Shown: positions 34,216 through 42,286 of the stretch, in pieces
Position numbering within the stretch: position 1 is the first letter of the stretch
Layout of the letters: every line of letters starts with the position of its first letter
Assembly (NCBI RefSeq): GCF_013185185.1
Contig: NZ_JAAZWE010000003.1
Location: 62,001-126,000 of the forward strand
DNA length: 64,000 nucleotides
Source of the DNA: Saccharibacillus endophyticus
Lineage (GTDB): Bacteria > Bacillota > Bacilli > Paenibacillales > Paenibacillaceae
Direction of reading: 5' to 3'
Position numbers and translations under genes: made by a program
Notes under the pieces: model-generated
Databases searched by the model: none
Seen by the model: only the letters and a program-made list of their open reading frames with translations
Told to the model about the DNA's origin: nothing

Positions 34216-34403
34216 CCCAGCGTTCCTGCGGGAGGCGAAGTGTTCGAGTGCAGAGCCTGCTTATGCTTCCGATGCTAGTTTTCTTGCGAAAACTTTTAAG
34301 CGTTCGCCTCTGTCCTCGGGAAATTCCCATATAAAAATCCAATCCAAATTTCCCGAGGACAGGAAGCGACGAAACCGAACACTTCGCCGGACGCACGCTC
34401 CCC
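34216..34403 (+). repeat. Family P palindromic intergenic element, copy 5
   Basis: Outer arms GGCGAAGTGTTCG and CGAACACTTCGCC pair. The shared AAGCGTTCGCC precedes an inner stem CTGTCCTCGGGAAATT/AATTTCCCGAGGACAG, 16 bp and perfect. The outer-arm sequence also differs from other copies yet remains complementary. It lies downstream of hemQ. Confidence 0.78.
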
Positions 34404-34503
34404 ATTTTTCACAACGCACGCAGCAAAAAGAGCGCCCGCCAGCGCGAACCTACAGTCGCCCTAAGCAAACGCCCTTCCTGAACCTTTTTCCCGCCTGCCG
34501 CCG

Positions 34504-35250
34504 TTAAACCTTCAACATCTCCACGGCCTTGTCCCAATCCAACAAATTCCCGACGTAAAAAGCCCCGAATTCCCCGTACCGGGCGCTGACTTCGTCGAAT
34601 CTCATTTCATAAATCAGCTTCTTGAACTGCAAAGCGTCGTCCGAGAACAGCGTAACGCCCCATTCCCAATCGTCAAAGCCGACCGAGCCGGAAATGATTT
34701 GCTTCACTTTGCCCGCATAGCCGCGTCCGATCATGCCGTGGCTGCGCATCATCGATTTGCGGTCGTCCATCGACAGCATGTACCAGTTGTCGTTCAGATC
34801 GCGCTTTTTGTTCATCGGATAGAAGCAGATATGGGCCGATTTCGGCAGTTCCGGTTTCAGGCGGGCGATGATCTGAGGATTCTGCATCGGATCTTCGCCT
34901 TCTTTGCTCAGGTAGTTGCTCAACTCCACGACGCTCACGTAGGAGTATTCCTTTTTCGTGAACTTGGCGAAGTCGGTCTTGTTGAATTCCGTCTCCAGTT
35001 TGTTCAAGTCGTCCAGCGTTTCGCGCAGGTACATGAACACGAAATCGGCTTTTTGCCCCACGATCGAATAAACTGCCGTACTGCCTTTTCCCGCTTCGGC
35101 CGTTACGGAGAACTCTTTCATGAACTCTTCCAAGTCTTCCATTGCTCCGGCACGTTCTTCCTGGTCGGCCGCTTTCCACAGCGTCCAGTCGATCGAACGG
35201 AAATCATGCAGGCAATACCAGCCTTCAAGCGTCAGCGTAGCTTCATTCAT
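34504..35250 (-). CDS. hemQ: Coproheme decarboxylase (HemQ, chlorite dismutase-like)
   Basis: A 248-residue enzyme of the Gram-positive coproporphyrin route. It oxidatively removes two carboxyl groups from iron-coproporphyrin III to give heme b. The proximal heme ligand is His171 (MRSHGMIGR). The catalytic tyrosine is Tyr144 (CFYPMNKK), 27 residues before it as in characterised HemQ. The propionate-binding Arg130 is in [11 protein letters not shown] 35250 is chosen behind GGGAGTG; the open frame extends 77 codons further upstream but is not HemQ-like. It supplies heme for cytochromes of the respiratory genes here. The 410-base divergent gap to dnaB (35251-35660) holds no clear regulatory motif. 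Confidence 0.94.
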   Translation of the reverse strand: MNEATLTLEGWYCLHDFRSIDWTLWKAADQEERAGAMEDLEEFMKEFSVTAEAGKGSTAVYSIVGQKADFVFMYLRETLDDLNKLETEFNKTDFAKFTKKEYSYVSVVELSNYLSKEGEDPMQNPQIIARLKPELPKSAHICFYPMNKKRDLNDNWYMLSMDDRKSMMRSHGMIGRGYAGKVKQIISGSVGFDDWEWGVTLFSDDALQFKKLIYEMRFDEVSARYGEFGAFYVGNLLDWDKAVEMLKV

Positions 35251-35660
35251 GAATCGTATCACTCCCAAATCAGATTGTATGTTGGAGATTTTCACAAACC
35301 GTGCTGCAAAAATCCATTTGTATAGATGCCGAATAGGCGCTTCCGGGAACTCCCATTTTCCATTGTATCGCAATTGAGAAGGGAAGGGCAATTCGCTCCG
35401 CAAAAAATCCCCTCTATTGAAAAGTACGGTCGATTGCCTACTCATCCGTAAGAAAATAAGCATTCCGAAGCCCGAACGCATCTGAATGAGCGGCTACTTC
35501 GTATTCCTCGAAATTTGGGTCCTTTCCGCCCTTTCATGCAGAAAGAATTGTGGTAAAATGGAGGGGCTCCGAAGAACCTGTCCACAGCCAAGGGCGCGTT
35601 CCGAGGAGCACATCTATTTTTACGCGCAATTTTGCAAGGACAAGAGGGGGACATCCGCCG

Positions 35661-37169
35661 ATGCGCATGAAGAGTTTGTTACACTACACGGAACATCACC
35701 GTTATTATACGTATCGCGATTTCAGCCTAAGCAATCTGGACGAACGTATGTTGACCCTGATTTATCAGCCGATGGTCGGGACGTCAGCTATCGCTTTATA
35801 CCGCCTGCTTACCCAGCACCTGCCTTCCGAGCAGACCGGGTACTCCAAACCGGAGCCGCAGCGCGGATTATTTTTGACACTCGGCATCGAACCGAACGAT
35901 CGGGGACGTACGGTGATGGTCGAGAACGCATCGAAACTGGAGGCTGTGGGGCTGCTTCAGACGCATCGTCTGTACGTGCCGGAGCAGGACCAGTACATGT
36001 ACGAATACGAGCTTCAGCAGCCGCTTCCGCCGTCCGACTTTTTCGCGACTCAGCATCTGACTTTGCTGCTGCGCGACCGGATCGGCAAGTTCGCGGTATT
36101 GGCGCTGCAGGAGCGTTTTTGGAGCGGGGAGCCGGAGGAGTTCGGAGAACTCGGGCGCGCCGCCAAAGAAAATATCTCGCAGCCGTTTTACGAGATTTTC
36201 GAGCTGAACACCCATGTCATCGACTATGAATTGGAGCAGGCGTTATCCGAAGCCACGCCTGCCCGGCGCCAAAGCAAAAACATGCCGGTCGAAGATCCGC
36301 TGTTCGATTATTCCGATGTGATCCTGCATTTCCCGCGCGGCGCGCGCAACCGTCAGTTCGTCGAAGGACTACGGCATAATCGGGAGCAGATGGGCATGAT
36401 CAACCACGTGGCCCGCAAATTCGACCTGAACGTCGAAGATATCGTACGTTTGTTGGACGAAGAGGGCATTTTCTCGAACGACGGCGAACTGATGCTCGAC
36501 AATCTTCAGAATCGCGCCAACCTGACTTTCCGGCAAACGGCAAAGCGCACCGAAGAACGCCAGGTTCGCGCCGCTCGCGTCATTCGCCCGGAAGAACCGG
36601 AAACCGCTAACGACATGCCCGTGGAACACGCCGTGGAGATGGAGTATTACCTCGAAGTTCCGGCGCAGTTCCAATCGAAATGCGATATCCATCAATATAA
36701 TATGCTGCTTCGCAACGAGCCTTACACGGGGCTGCTGCGAAACTTTTTCCCGGGAACCGTTCCGGGTCCGTGGCTCGATATGTTCAGCAAGATCGATCTG
36801 AGCTACAAATTGCCCGGCGAAGTCATCAACGTGCTGATCCATTACCTCGTCACTTTGCTCGGCAAAGACGGCGACCAACGCATCAGCCGCAACTTCGTCG
36901 ATTCGATCGCTTCCAATATGCTGCTGCGGCAGATCGATACGTACGAGAAAGCGGTCCGGTACATTCGCGATCAAAACAATCCGAAGCGCCAAGCCGCGCC
37001 GCAAAACGGTTCCCGGGCCCGCGCTCAAGGCAAAGCCGCCCGAGGCAAGCCGGAGCTGCCGATCGTGCAAAACACGCCGGTTCAAACTGCCGTCAGCGAC
37101 GAGGAGTTTGCCGAATACGTGCGTTTGGCCGAGCAAAGAAAAGCGAGCAAAAACGCGCCGCGCAGCTAA
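35661..37169 (+). CDS. dnaB: Replication initiation and membrane attachment protein DnaB
   Basis: The Gram-positive DnaB primosomal protein (not the hexameric helicase), about 502 residues. With DnaD and DnaI it loads the replicative helicase at oriC and at stalled forks. The N-terminal domain includes NLDERMLTLIYQPMVGTSAI; the C-terminal DnaB_2 domain (about 375-450) is followed by an Ala/Gln/Arg-rich tail. ATG 35661 follows GAGGGGG; longer in-frame extensions lack a site. It is 53 bases before dnaI, the usual pairing. nrdR, often upstream, is absent; hemQ diverges instead. Confidence 0.92.
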   Translation: MRMKSLLHYTEHHRYYTYRDFSLSNLDERMLTLIYQPMVGTSAIALYRLLTQHLPSEQTGYSKPEPQRGLFLTLGIEPNDRGRTVMVENASKLEAVGLLQTHRLYVPEQDQYMYEYELQQPLPPSDFFATQHLTLLLRDRIGKFAVLALQERFWSGEPEEFGELGRAAKENISQPFYEIFELNTHVIDYELEQALSEATPARRQSKNMPVEDPLFDYSDVILHFPRGARNRQFVEGLRHNREQMGMINHVARKFDLNVEDIVRLLDEEGIFSNDGELMLDNLQNRANLTFRQTAKRTEERQVRAARVIRPEEPETANDMPVEHAVEMEYYLEVPAQFQSKCDIHQYNMLLRNEPYTGLLRNFFPGTVPGPWLDMFSKIDLSYKLPGEVINVLIHYLVTLLGKDGDQRISRNFVDSIASNMLLRQIDTYEKAVRYIRDQNNPKRQAAPQNGSRARAQGKAARGKPELPIVQNTPVQTAVSDEEFAEYVRLAEQRKASKNAPRS

Positions 37170-37222
37170 TAATATCTTGTCGACTGCTGCTTTTTAAAAA
37201 TCAGAAAGGAGGTTAAAGGAAA

Positions 37223-38170
37223 ATGGACTCGATCGGTGATGTACTCAAGCAAATGGGCGGATCGCGTATTCGACAGCGGACCGAAGATTTGAAAACGAAG
37301 ATTTTGAACGAACCGGAAGTTCGCCAACTGAGGCTGCGTTATCCGGAGTTGGCCGAGCAGGAATTGACTCGCAATCTCAGTCGGCTATACGAATTCGTGA
37401 AGGAAAAAAAACATTGCGATAATTGCCCGGGGCTGGAGAATTGTCCGAATGATTTTCAAGGTCATTACACAAAGTTGAGCATCGACGATGTGAATGGTCA
37501 ACTGCGGATTCGGGATTACAAAGCACCCTGCAACTTGCAGCTTGCGCATGAGCGCGATAAGCAAATCAGCAGCCGTATCCGCAGCTTTTACGTGGACGAG
37601 CGCGCTTTGCAGGAAGGCTATGACGACGTCGAGATCATGCGCAAAGATCCGGTACGTTCGTCGGCGGTGATGCAGGTTTTCGATTATATCGATCAAGCAA
37701 AAGCTTCCGGACTTCAGAAAAAAGGGCTGTATCTGCAAGGGCCGTTCGGTACGGGCAAGACATTCCTGATGTGCTATCTGCTGCATGAGTTGGCCAAGGA
37801 AGGCCATTCCGGCGTGATCGTCTACATGCCGGATTTCGTGGAAGACGTCAAATCCATGATCCAGGACGGGGAAAAGCTTCGAGATACGATCGAATTAATG
37901 AAAAATACGGATCTTTTGATCTTTGACGATATCGGCGCGGAAAATATGGGACCCTGGGTTCGTGACCATGTGCTCGGCTCCATATTGAATCATCGCATGA
38001 ATCGAAAACCTACTTTCTACACCTCCAATTATTCCTTATCCGATTTGGGCAAACATTTGAGTTTCACCAATAAGGATGGAGAAGAAGCGTATAAGGGAGA
38101 ACGTTTGATGAACCGTATTCAGCCTTTCGTGGAAACCATCCATGTGCTGGGCGAAAATAAACGGGGATGA
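37223..38170 (+). CDS. dnaI: Primosomal helicase loader DnaI
   Basis: An AAA+ ATPase of 315 residues that loads the replicative helicase. The N-terminal domain has the zinc-binding cysteines in HCDNCPGLENC (around 65-75). Walker A is GPFGTGKT (around 173-180), Walker B LLIFDDIGAE, and an arginine finger region lies near LMNRIQPF. Start follows AAAGGAGG. Operon with dnaB. Confidence 0.95.
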   Translation: MDSIGDVLKQMGGSRIRQRTEDLKTKILNEPEVRQLRLRYPELAEQELTRNLSRLYEFVKEKKHCDNCPGLENCPNDFQGHYTKLSIDDVNGQLRIRDYKAPCNLQLAHERDKQISSRIRSFYVDERALQEGYDDVEIMRKDPVRSSAVMQVFDYIDQAKASGLQKKGLYLQGPFGTGKTFLMCYLLHELAKEGHSGVIVYMPDFVEDVKSMIQDGEKLRDTIELMKNTDLLIFDDIGAENMGPWVRDHVLGSILNHRMNRKPTFYTSNYSLSDLGKHLSFTNKDGEEAYKGERLMNRIQPFVETIHVLGENKRG

Positions 38171-38252
38171 AGCATGCCTTCCGGAGAGTGCTTTCTTCAT
38201 GAAATCTTCACTTACAAAAGGTTAGATGTTTATAAAAACATACAATTATTTG

Positions 38253-38281
38253 TTTCGAGAACGGGAAATACGTGTTATAAT
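38253..38281 (+). promoter_or_regulatory. Candidate promoter of trxA
   Basis: TTTCGA (38253-38258), 17-base spacer, consensus TATAAT (38276-38281), about 100 bases before the start codon. Confidence 0.55.
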
Positions 38282-38383
38282 TGACAGGTAGACAAGCGCA
38301 AGTTATCTTTAACTAGGCGATTTGCGGTGTACACACATACACCATATATAAATTTTGCAGCATACCTTAAGGAGGAATTTTCC

Positions 38384-38704
38384 GTGGCTATTGTAAATGT
38401 ATCCGACCAAACATTCGGAACCGAAGTGGAAGCTGGCGAAGGAACCGTTCTGGTTGACTTCTGGGCACCATGGTGCGGACCTTGTAAAATGCTCGCTCCG
38501 ATCCTTGACGAGCTGGACGGCGAAGTTGGCGCGAACGTGAAAATCGCGAAAGTCAACGTCGACGAAAACCCTGAAACGGCTTCCCGTTTCGGAGTTATGA
38601 GCATCCCGACGATGATCTTCTTCAAGGACGGACAACCGGTCGACAAACTGATCGGCGTAAACTCCAAAGAAGCGCTGAAAGGCGTACTGTCCAAACACGA
38701 GTAA
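38384..38704 (+). CDS. trxA: Thioredoxin
   Basis: A classical thioredoxin of 106 residues, active site WCGPC (Cys31, Cys34), cis-proline in MSIPTMIFF. It reduces protein disulfides using thioredoxin reductase. GTG 38384 lies behind AAGGAGGAA. Codon use is strongly biased like ndh, consistent with high expression. It has its own promoter and terminator. Confidence 0.96.
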   Translation: MAIVNVSDQTFGTEVEAGEGTVLVDFWAPWCGPCKMLAPILDELDGEVGANVKIAKVNVDENPETASRFGVMSIPTMIFFKDGQPVDKLIGVNSKEALKGVLSKHE

Positions 38705-38761
38705 TCTCAACGTTATGCCCGATGCTGCTCCATTCGAGCCAATCGGACATAACTAAGCAGA

Positions 38762-38788
38762 ACCCCCGGCAATCCGCCGGGGGTTTTT
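38762..38788 (+). terminator. Intrinsic terminator of trxA
   Basis: ACCCCCGGC/GCCGGGGGT hairpin followed by TTTTT. A second weak hairpin (CCTGCTC/GAGCAGG) follows at about 38812-38849. Confidence 0.9.
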
Positions 38789-38921
38789 GTTGTCGTTTCT
38801 CTTTTCATTTCCTGCTCACTTTCGCGTTCATATCGAAGAGAGCGAGCAGGGAGAGCGCATGTTCGTCTTTTCGTGTCATGCAGACATTTTTGGCGTATAA
38901 TAAAAGAAAGTCATTCCAAAC

Positions 38922-39151
38922 CGTCGAGAAAGTTAAACGTGACTGGAAGCGAGAAGACGGAGAGAGAAATTCAGTGTAGGAGCGATAGCGTTCGCCTTTG
39001 AAATCGGGAAGCAACCTTATAAAACTTCGATCAGCTTCCTGATTTCAACACGCGACCTGAAGCATTTCGAAGAAATGCACTTCGGAAGCCTATGCTGGCA
39101 ATTTCTCTCGCAGTCTTCTCGCACTTCCCGCTCCCACGTAACTTGATCGAC
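38922..39151 (+). repeat. Family P palindromic intergenic element, copy 6
   Basis: Ends CGTCGAGAAAGTTAAACGTG and CACGTAACTTGATCGAC-like, then AAGCGAGAAGAC / GTCTTCTCGC, then GAGAGAAATTCAGTG. Shared GAGCGATAGCGTTCGCC. Inner stem GAAATCGGGAAGC/GCTTCCTGATTTC, then AACACGCGACC. The 3' half carries the extra hairpin GCATTTCGAAGAAATGC also found in copy 1. It lies between trxA and uvrC. Confidence 0.85.
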
Positions 39152-39207
39152 AACCACTCACCCAGAGAAAGTCAGACATCGAAGCAAACAGGGAGGTCGA
39201 ACACAGA

Positions 39208-41304
39208 TTGGATACGCACCTCGAAACCATTCAGGAACAAGAAAAAGCATTGGCGCATATTCGGGATAAACTGGCGCTGCTGCCGGAACTTCCGGGCTGT
39301 TACCTGATGAAAAATAGAGAAGGCACCATCATTTACGTCGGCAAGGCCAAGATTTTGAAAAACCGCGTGCGTTCTTACTTTACGGGCAGTCACGAAGGCA
39401 AAACGCAGCGGCTCGTTATCGATATTCGCGACTTCGAATACATCGTCACGTCGAGCAACATGGAAGCGCTGATCCTGGAGTGCAACCTGATCAAGCTGCA
39501 CCAACCGCGATATAACGTGCTGCTCAAGGACGACAAGACGTTTCCTTATATTAAAATCACCAATGAAAAGCACCCGAAGCTGGAAGTCACGCGGCGGGTG
39601 CTGAAAGACAAAGCGCGCTATTTCGGCCCTTATCCGAACGCTTACGCCGCCCAGCAAACCAAAAAGCTGCTCGACCGCATGTACCCGCTGCGCAAATGCG
39701 GCGTCATGCCGAAAGAAGTCTGCTTATATTACCATATGGGCCAATGCCTGGCGCCGTGCGTCAAAGACATCGAAAAAGAGCAGTACGACGGAATTCGCGA
39801 CGAAATCGCCCGTTTTCTCGGCGGCAGCCACGAAGAAATCAAAAAGGAACTGCGCCGGAAAATGGAAGAAGCCGCCGAAGACCTGTACTTCGAGCGCGCC
39901 AAAGAATTGCGTGACCAGATTCTGAATATCGAAGCGGTCATGGAAAAGCAGAAGATCAACGCCACGGATAAAAAAGACCGCGACGTATTCGGCTATTCGG
40001 TCGACAAAGGCTGGATGTGCGTGCAGATCCTGTACATCCGCCAAGGCAAAATGATCGAGCGCCATGCGTCGAGCTTTCCGTTTTACGGCGAAGCCTACGC
40101 GGATTTCCTGTCTTACGTGACGCAGTACTACAGCGATAATCCTGCATTGCCGCAGGAGATTTTGCTTCCGGCGAATGAAGAAGGTGCCGCAGTCGCAATC
40201 GAAGGCGAAGTGCGGTCGCAGCAAGCCGCTTCGCGCGCCGATATCATGGCTGCGAACGAAGCCGCCGACGCGGACGGAGACGACGGCGATGATGAAGCGC
40301 AAAGCGAGCAGGGGTCGAATTCGCAGCAAGAAACCCGCTACGGCGAAGCGACCGCGGAAATGCCGCTGGTCGCGGAATCAGCGACGGAATACGCGGCAGA
40401 TTCGAATAAAGGAGCGGAAAACGCGTCCGAATCCGGCGCTTCCGGATCAGGCGATTTGAACGGCGCCGCTGCGCTCCAGCAATGGCTGAACGTAAAGGCT
40501 CTGGTGCCAAAGCGCGGCTCGAAGCGCAAAATGGTCGAGATGGCCAGCGAAAATGCGCGCGTCTCGCTGGAAGAGAAGTTCCGCTTGATCGAGCGGAACG
40601 AAGAACGCACCAGCGGTGCGGCAGATCGTCTTGGCCATGCCTTGGGCTTCGACAGTCTGCACCGCGTGGAGGCGTTCGACAACTCGAATATCCAGGGCAC
40701 GAACCCGGTATCCGCGATGGTCGTCTTCCTCGACGGCAAGCCGGCCAAGCAGGAGTACCGCAAATACAAAGTCCGTACGGTTAAAGGCGCGGACGATTAC
40801 GCCACGATGCGCGAGGTCATTCGCCGCCGCTACGAGCGCGTGCTCAAAGAAAATCTGCCGATGCCGGACCTGGTCCTGGTCGACGGCGGCAAAGGCCAAA
40901 TTTCCGTCGCGATCGACGTGCTGGAAAACGAATTGGGCCTCAGCGTTCCCGTTGCCGGCCTGGTCAAAGACTCCAAGCACCGGACGGCGCAGCTGATGAG
41001 CGGTGATCCGCCCGAAGTTGTGCCGTTGGCGCGGGATAGCGAAGAATTCTATCTGCTTCAGCGCATCCAGGACGAAGTTCACCGCTTCGCGATTTCGTTC
41101 CACCGCGAACAGCGCGCCAAGTCTATGGTGACGTCGAAGCTCGATTCGATTCCGGGCATCGGCGAGAAGCGCCGCCAAACGCTGCTCAAGCATTTCGGAT
41201 CGCTCAAAAAAATCCGCGAAGCTTCGGTCGAGGATTTCCGCCCGCTGTCGATCGGAGACAAGTTGGCGCGCCAGATTCTCGATGCGTTGAAAGACGAAGC
41301 TTAA
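39208..41304 (+). CDS. uvrC: Excinuclease ABC subunit C with an extra acidic insertion
   Basis: The dual-incision nuclease of nucleotide excision repair, 698 residues against about 590-620 usual. GIY-YIG nuclease (about 28-105: [19 protein letters not shown]), zinc-like Cys cluster (KCGV...[14 protein letters not shown]), UVR motif (about 205-240), RNase H-like domain ([26 protein letters not shown]) and C-terminal HhH pair ([19 protein letters not shown]). About residues 325-418 are an added low-complexity stretch rich in Ala, Glu, Ser, Asp and Gly, between the nuclease halves. The frame is intact across it. TTG 39208 with GGGAGGT upstream is the likely start. Confidence 0.94.
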   Translation: MDTHLETIQEQEKALAHIRDKLALLPELPGCYLMKNREGTIIYVGKAKILKNRVRSYFTGSHEGKTQRLVIDIRDFEYIVTSSNMEALILECNLIKLHQPRYNVLLKDDKTFPYIKITNEKHPKLEVTRRVLKDKARYFGPYPNAYAAQQTKKLLDRMYPLRKCGVMPKEVCLYYHMGQCLAPCVKDIEKEQYDGIRDEIARFLGGSHEEIKKELRRKMEEAAEDLYFERAKELRDQILNIEAVMEKQKINATDKKDRDVFGYSVDKGWMCVQILYIRQGKMIERHASSFPFYGEAYADFLSYVTQYYSDNPALPQEILLPANEEGAAVAIEGEVRSQQAASRADIMAANEAADADGDDGDDEAQSEQGSNSQQETRYGEATAEMPLVAESATEYAADSNKGAENASESGASGSGDLNGAAALQQWLNVKALVPKRGSKRKMVEMASENARVSLEEKFRLIERNEERTSGAADRLGHALGFDSLHRVEAFDNSNIQGTNPVSAMVVFLDGKPAKQEYRKYKVRTVKGADDYATMREVIRRRYERVLKENLPMPDLVLVDGGKGQISVAIDVLENELGLSVPVAGLVKDSKHRTAQLMSGDPPEVVPLARDSEEFYLLQRIQDEVHRFAISFHREQRAKSMVTSKLDSIPGIGEKRRQTLLKHFGSLKKIREASVEDFRPLSIGDKLARQILDALKDEA

Positions 41305-41402
41305 CAAATTGATTTTCGGAAAATCAAACAAGACTCATTATTTACCGTTCATGCGCACTGAAACGAAGCGGATTGAACGTAGTTTTTCGGTATATTGCAG
41401 CC

Positions 41403-41431
41403 TTTACTTTCTTGAATGCTCCCGATATAAT
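41403..41431 (+). promoter_or_regulatory. Promoter of the Mrp operon
   Basis: TTTACT (41403-41408), 17-base spacer, TATAAT (41426-41431). Transcription should begin near 41438, giving a leader of about 158 bases. Confidence 0.7.
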
Positions 41432-41461
41432 AGGGCATAACTGTATATGATTTACCCGGAG

Positions 41462-41482
41462 GAGCCTGCCAACAGCGGGCTC
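41462..41482 (+). promoter_or_regulatory. First hairpin of the Mrp leader
   Basis: GAGCCTG/CGGGCTC with a CCAACAG loop, followed by T-rich TTTCTGTGTTTTTTT. It could be a weak terminator or part of a sensing structure. Confidence 0.5.
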
Positions 41483-41508
41483 TTTCTGTGTTTTTTTAAG
41501 GGTTTGAC

Positions 41509-41561
41509 TGCGGAGTTCAAATCGTGTTCGGCTTGATGCTGAACGTGAATTCCGCATTTTT
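41509..41561 (+). terminator. Leader terminator upstream of the Mrp operon
   Basis: An 11-bp stem TGCGGAGTTCA/TGAATTCCGCA (one wobble), with an inner stem GTTCGGC/GCTGAAC, followed by TTTTT. It lies 34 bases before the first start codon, between promoter and operon, so it must be bypassed for expression. Confidence 0.75.
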
Positions 41562-41595
41562 CATGCCTACTTTTAGATAAACGGAGGGATCGGGT

Positions 41596-42252
41596 TTGGA
41601 AAAAGAGAGACATCAGGAAAGCATTTTGGTCTGCGTGCATTACGGCCCGCACGGCCAGCGGCTGATTCAGCGGGGAAGTCGATTGGCGTCGCTGCTCGGC
41701 GCGCCGCTGAGAGTCATGACAGTCGAACCTGCGCGCCAGGAAACGTACAGTTCCGAAAAAGAAAAATACTTATCCGGTTGGCGCAAGCAAACCGAAGAAT
41801 CCGGCGGCGACTTTCTCGTTCGAAAATGCGGCAGCGGGCAAAAAACGGCTGACATTATTGCCGATGCGGCGAAGGAAGCAGGCGTAACCCAGATCATTAT
41901 CGGTCGTGCAAGCCAGTCGTTCTGGCATGAGATTACGCACGGCGACTTCGTGGACGATCTGCTGGACCGAATAGGCGCGATCGATTTGCATATCGTGGCG
42001 GTCCAGCGCTATCCGGAACTGCTGGAAGAAACGCACGAAAAAGGATTTTACGCTTCGTTAGTACCGGAAGGCGGGAAGTACGTTCTGGCAGGAGATTACG
42101 ATGAAGACGCGGGCGAAAACATGGACGGCGCCATCAAAGGCTTGTTTTTCCGGGAATTGGATACCGACTTCGATAGCGGCCTGTTCAAGATCGTGAAAAA
42201 CGGGCAGGCCGAATATTTGAAAATCGTACAAGGGGAATGGATCAAAAAATGA
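41596..42252 (+). CDS. KdpD-type universal-stress-like protein leading the Mrp operon
   Basis: A soluble protein of 218 residues. Residues about 8-140 are a USP/Rossmann-like domain as in the N-terminal part of the KdpD sensor (ILVCVHYGPHGQRLIQRGSR; TQIIIGRASQSFW; DLHIVAV). The kinase and membrane parts of KdpD are absent. The last 70 residues, acidic and containing YASLVPEGGKYVLAGDYDED, match nothing recognised. TTG start behind GGAGGG. It is 34 bases upstream of mrpA, suggesting that it senses a nucleotide or ion and regulates the antiporter; that role is an inference. Confidence 0.75.
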   Translation: MEKERHQESILVCVHYGPHGQRLIQRGSRLASLLGAPLRVMTVEPARQETYSSEKEKYLSGWRKQTEESGGDFLVRKCGSGQKTADIIADAAKEAGVTQIIIGRASQSFWHEITHGDFVDDLLDRIGAIDLHIVAVQRYPELLEETHEKGFYASLVPEGGKYVLAGDYDEDAGENMDGAIKGLFFRELDTDFDSGLFKIVKNGQAEYLKIVQGEWIKK

Positions 42253-42286
42253 TCGATTCTGGATTGGAAAGGAGGGGCGCTTACAC

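Noticed and set aside
38171..38252. Sigma-B promoter for trxA, because GTTT and GGGAAA words occur
   Set aside because: The spacing between the candidate elements does not fit the sigma-B consensus.
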